Assembly (NCBI GenBank): GCA_937901805.1
Contig: CALDJI010000235.1
Location: 1 to 7,831 of the forward strand
From: an uncultured Clostridia bacterium
GTDB lineage: Bacteria > Bacillota > Clostridia > Oscillospirales > Ruminococcaceae
Direction of reading: 5' to 3'
Length of the DNA: 7,831 nt
The position numbers and the translations under genes are program-made. The notes under the pieces are model-generated. The model saw only the letters and a list, made by a program, of their open reading frames with translations. It did no database searches and was not told where the DNA came from. How positions within the stretch are numbered: the stretch's first letter is position 1; every line of letters starts with the position of its first letter. This document shows positions 4,948-7,831 of the stretch, one piece after another.

Positions 4948-7185
4948 ATGCAGGCTGTTTTTACCGTAATACTCAATATGTCTTTGGCCGGCTTTTTTGT
5001 ACAGCTTGTACTGCTGGCTCTCCATCTGGTACCGCTGCGGCTGCTTTCAGCAAGAGTGCGTTATGCTTTATGGAATTTGCTCCCTTTGGCTATGCTTGCA
5101 GCAGCGTGGGATATGCCTTTGCTCGCAGGGGCTTATATGGAACTTGCAGTCCAGCTTTGGGGGATTGTATTTGCGGCGATTCTCCTGCTTCAGCTGTTTA
5201 TCATGTTCCGGAAATATTTTCAGCTCAGAGGTTCGAGAAAAATTGAGAGCAGGATATTTGATATCTGCCGCCATGACTGCAAGGCGGAACATACGGCAGT
5301 CAAATTGATGCGCTCGAACGCGGTGGATGTCCCGGTGACCTGGGGACTGTTTTCGAAAAAAATTCTGCTGTCCGCAAATATCCATCCGGATGACACTTCT
5401 TTGATGTATCATCTGTGCTGTCATGAACTGGTACATGCCAAACGTTCGGATCATTTACGCAAAGCGGTTTTTCGGTTATTGCAGGGGATTTTCTGGTTTA
5501 ACCCCCTGATGTGGATCTGTTATCCTTTTTACTTAAAAGATATGGAGTATTCCTGTGATGAACAGGCACTGAGGATCTCTGAAAAAGTGAAAAAAGAGGA
5601 GTACCTCCGGATGATGGTTATCTGCCAGACCCCGGCGGAGGAGGAAAAAGAGGAAGTCCAGATTCATTTACTGGAACAGGAAGCGAAACTGCTCCCTGGC
5701 CGGAAGCAGGCAGTGCAGGCGAGTATCTGCCGAAAAAACTGTCCTCCCGCCTTTTCTTTTCTTGCAGTTGCCGTAGTGCTGGCGTCAGGTATTGCCGGCT
5801 GGTTTGTCCGCAGTCCGCTGCTGCTTGCGGGTTCCAGGATTTCCTATGATGGAAAAACAGGAAAAAATATAGCGCGGATGGATGATTTTTATCGGAGCGT
5901 CAAAGAAGGAAAGGACGATGCGATAGAATTATCCGTCACAGAAAAAGGAGAAAACGTTAAATACAGCCTTGTTTTTCAAAATGGGAGTTTGCAGTGCAGG
6001 ATTCAGGAGCCTTTCCAAAAAGCCGTTACTAATTCCTATTCCAGGATGACCAAAACACAACAGGATGGTAAGGTTTATTATACTTTGATTTCAGATACGC
6101 AGAAAAGGGAATTGCTGGCAGCGCCGGATGAAAGCGCGCGGGATTTGATTGAACAGAATTTGCAGCTGTTTGCAAAAAAGTTCAATACGATTCTGGACAG
6201 CAAAACCGGACAGATCAATGTGACCAATCTCCAGACAATTTATTCGGATTCTGTGGGAAACCCGATCCGGATCTCCTCGCAGGCCGCCTATCTGTATAAT
6301 TATGGGGCGGTACAGCAGAATAAGGTCACAATGCTCAAAAATAACGAAGTACAAAGTGCGACGGCGTCCGCTGGGGATTTGCGCCTGGTACAGGATTTTA
6401 TGGAAAATACGTTTGGGAGCATGGGAACCTATCAAAGGGAGTATGATGAGGTTGCTGCAAGTTATCTGTTTGAAGATCTGTTTGCTTTGTTTTTAACTTC
6501 CATGCAGGCTCAATATCTGCAAAATTCTAATATTACGGTTCAGTCGGATCAGAAAATAGGCAGTATTTCCTTTACCTTTAACGACTTGTTTGAGAAGGAA
6601 CGCGCGCCAAGGCTTTTTGGAGAAGAAGTGCCGGGTATTGATCATGTTCGTCCGGAAGGAACGCTGCATACGGTTTTGGAAATAAAATTTGATACCTGTG
6701 AAAATATACAGACAATGACTCTCCGTCGGTATTGCGGGGAAAATGAAACCACGATGCATTTGCTGACATCCATTTATGATTTTTCCATGGTCGGGCAGGA
6801 AGTGGATTTATACAAACAGGTTGATCTGGAAAGCTTCAAACAGGCCAATATTCTTTTGGAACAGCTTGCGGAGCTTTCGCCTGCGACTATCTGGGTACAG
6901 GGGACGGTCGAGGGAACCGATCAGACTTATTTTTACTTTGACAGTCCGGAAAAAATCCTGCAATTTGTCCAGGCAATCTCTGATCTGGGGATGAACATCC
7001 GTGGGGATGGTTCTGTGACAGAAGGATCAAGCGCTTTAACTGTTTCACTTGGGGATATTACGTTCTATATTCCTCGTGATGAAAGACAGATTACGGTTGA
7101 ATCCGGAGGAAACCGCGCGACATTTTCCACTCAGATTGTCGCATATCGGTATATTTGTAATTGGCTGGTGCAGAGTCTTCAGTAG
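4948..7185 (+). CDS. M56 (BlaR1/MecR1-like) membrane metallopeptidase
   Basis: A 745-residue sensor-protease. Three hydrophobic segments (about 5-30, 39-54, 63-87) precede a cytoplasmic zinc-protease domain with the gluzincin motif HELVH (159-163, catalytic E160) and a downstream acidic ligand in DMEYSCDE (E200). The segment PVTWGLFSKKILLS (129-142) is the usual M56 lead-in. A hydrophobic stretch (about 175-196) follows the active site, and a fourth TM (268-287) leads to an outside domain of about 450 residues. In BlaR1 that position holds a penicillin-binding domain. Here I see no SxxK...KTG-type signature; the region is beta-rich and unrecognised, with DDFYRSVKEGKDDAIELSV (312-330) loosely recalling DUF4362-type repeats. 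The ATG at 4948 has GGGAGGG (4935-4941). The likely role is to sense an extracellular signal and cleave a cytoplasmic partner. No BlaI/MecI-type repressor lies in the window. A PH-domain gene follows at 16 bases. Confidence 0.88.
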   Translation: MQAVFTVILNMSLAGFFVQLVLLALHLVPLRLLSARVRYALWNLLPLAMLAAAWDMPLLAGAYMELAVQLWGIVFAAILLLQLFIMFRKYFQLRGSRKIESRIFDICRHDCKAEHTAVKLMRSNAVDVPVTWGLFSKKILLSANIHPDDTSLMYHLCCHELVHAKRSDHLRKAVFRLLQGIFWFNPLMWICYPFYLKDMEYSCDEQALRISEKVKKEEYLRMMVICQTPAEEEKEEVQIHLLEQEAKLLPGRKQAVQASICRKNCPPAFSFLAVAVVLASGIAGWFVRSPLLLAGSRISYDGKTGKNIARMDDFYRSVKEGKDDAIELSVTEKGENVKYSLVFQNGSLQCRIQEPFQKAVTNSYSRMTKTQQDGKVYYTLISDTQKRELLAAPDESARDLIEQNLQLFAKKFNTILDSKTGQINVTNLQTIYSDSVGNPIRISSQAAYLYNYGAVQQNKVTMLKNNEVQSATASAGDLRLVQDFMENTFGSMGTYQREYDEVAASYLFEDLFALFLTSMQAQYLQNSNITVQSDQKIGSISFTFNDLFEKERAPRLFGEEVPGIDHVRPEGTLHTVLEIKFDTCENIQTMTLRRYCGENETTMHLLTSIYDFSMVGQEVDLYKQVDLESFKQANILLEQLAELSPATIWVQGTVEGTDQTYFYFDSPEKILQFVQAISDLGMNIRGDGSVTEGSSALTVSLGDITFYIPRDERQITVESGGNRATFSTQIVAYRYICNWLVQSLQ

Positions 7186-7201
7186 GAAAGGGGGCGCAGA
7201 G

Positions 7202-7759
7202 GTGAAATTTAGAGCAAAAATAGAAGGTTGGAGCTATCTGCTCCTGGCTGTGGTCTGCTTAGAAGCTGTTTATTTTGGATATCAGGCCATTTCAGTAAAA
7301 TCTGTTGGAGCAGGCATTCTCTGCGCAGGTTTTGCAGTTCTGCTGTTGCTGTGGTTTGTCCCCTATTGCTTTTTTACCTACTATCAATTGCGGGAGCAGG
7401 ATTTGTATCTTCATATTGGTCTGATGCGAAAGCTTGTACTTCCCTATGAATATCTCCTCAGCGCAAAGCGGATACGGGGCGGAGTATATGCGATTAATCC
7501 GCTCGGTCTCTCCCGGTTTGAAATTCGCTACCGTCAGCAGGGAGGGGAAATTGGAGCCGTAATTATAACCCCGGAACATCCGGATGTATTTATCCGGGAA
7601 TTGTTAAAAAAGAACCCCCATATCGATACAACAGATCTTCCTCCTCCGCAGCCGGGCAGCGGGGTGGACATTCCATTTCCTCCGATGGGAAAAAAACCAT
7701 CGGAAAATGCGCCGGAAACCATGTCCAGGTTTCCGCATTCGGAAAAACAGAAAAAATAG
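7202..7759 (+). CDS. Membrane protein with bacterial PH-like domain (bPH_4 type)
   Basis: A 185-residue protein with two N-terminal TM helices (about 11-30 and 35-58) and a cytoplasmic PH-like domain (about 60-140). The domain begins YYQLREQDLYLHIGLMRK and ends IITPEHPDVFIRELLKKNP, a pattern typical of Pfam bPH_4. A Pro/Gly/charged tail (about 146-185, including DLPPPQPGSG) follows. The function is not established; such domains are thought to mediate protein or lipid contact at the membrane. I chose GTG 7202, with a G-rich SD sequence (AAAGGGG, 7187-7193) 8 bases upstream; the longer in-frame ORF from 7049 would overlap the M56 gene by 137 bases. The 16-base gap to the M56 gene indicates an operon, so this may be a partner or target of the peptidase. 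The 3' end carries two perfect 8-bp hairpins within the coding sequence. Confidence 0.78.
   Translation: MKFRAKIEGWSYLLLAVVCLEAVYFGYQAISVKSVGAGILCAGFAVLLLLWFVPYCFFTYYQLREQDLYLHIGLMRKLVLPYEYLLSAKRIRGGVYAINPLGLSRFEIRYRQQGGEIGAVIITPEHPDVFIRELLKKNPHIDTTDLPPPQPGSGVDIPFPPMGKKPSENAPETMSRFPHSEKQKK
7681..7745 (+). repeat. Cluster of hairpins in gene tail
   Basis: TCCGATGG (7681-7688) pairs perfectly with CCATCGGA (7697-7704), and CGGAAACC (7713-7720) pairs perfectly with GGTTTCCG (7728-7735). A third, mutually exclusive stem is TTTCCG (7730-7735) with CGGAAA (7740-7745). No T tract follows, so these are not clear terminators. They sit in the coding sequence for the low-complexity tail of the PH-domain protein. 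Confidence 0.5.
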
Positions 7760-7784
7760 ACAAAAAGCGCAGGGGGATTTTGAT

Positions 7785-7811
7785 ATGTACCCAGGATTCT
7801 GGACACATTAA
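7785..7811 (+). CDS. Possible micro-ORF, 8 codons
   Basis: An ATG at 7785 has an excellent SD sequence (AGGGGG 7771-7776, 8-base spacing) but reads only MYPGFWTH before TAA (7809-7811). It could be a leader peptide, or the start of a gene broken near its 5' end or by an error, since the window ends 20 bases later. It cannot be decided from this sequence. Confidence 0.25.
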   Translation: MYPGFWTH

Positions 7812-7831
7812 AAATTGAATTAGGTGCACAT

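Noticed and set aside
7049..7201. Longer PH-domain ORF starting at 7049
   Set aside because: It overlaps the conserved M56 gene by 137 bases. GTG 7202 has an SD sequence and directly precedes the first TM helix.
1..7831. CRISPR arrays, insertion sequences, integrase or phage genes
   Set aside because: No spaced direct repeats, transposase-like ORFs, or terminal inverted repeats with target duplications were seen.

Overview
The window looks like a chromosomal segment from a Gram-positive, low-to-moderate GC bacterium of the class Clostridia. The evidence is a Firmicutes-type 5S rRNA, strong Shine-Dalgarno (SD) sequences before nearly every gene, sigma-A-like promoters, an orphan ECF transporter S component and a BlaR1-type M56 peptidase. 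All genes lie on the + strand. The genus cannot be fixed from the sequence alone.

Layout: (1) 1-282 is the tail of an rRNA operon: the last bases of 23S rRNA, a 23S-5S spacer with a 9-bp hairpin, 5S rRNA and an intrinsic terminator. (2) 306-4426 is a transport and modification region. Two paralogous LacY-like MFS permeases (364-1593 and 3215-4426) flank an ECF S component (1814-2359) and a class I SAM-dependent methyltransferase (2381-2980). The S component has its own promoter and a long structured leader. That leader holds an intrinsic terminator and, further down, a hairpin that buries the SD sequence. The methyltransferase ends in an 18-bp perfect terminator, and the second MFS gene has its own promoter, preceded by several dyads. 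(3) 4478-4898 holds a FluC/CrcB fluoride channel gene whose natural 5' end appears frameshifted. (4) 4948-7759 holds an M56 (BlaR1/MecR1-like) membrane metallopeptidase with a large unrecognised C-terminal ectodomain, followed 16 bases later by a two-TM protein with a bacterial PH-like domain.

How the genes may work together: the S component and methyltransferase are almost certainly co-transcribed (21-base gap) and probably handle one small molecule, with uptake limited by a leader-RNA switch. The S component must borrow the energising EcfA/A'/T module from elsewhere, because none is encoded here. The flanking MFS paralogues may move the same or a related compound, but that is inference from position and homology. 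The M56 and PH-domain genes look like a separate envelope-sensing pair. No BlaI/MecI-type repressor is present in the window.

The most interesting leads are the unassigned S-component leader, the transporter-methyltransferase-transporter arrangement, the M56 sensor with a non-beta-lactam-type ectodomain, and the apparent loss of one GGGTT unit at the start of fluC.
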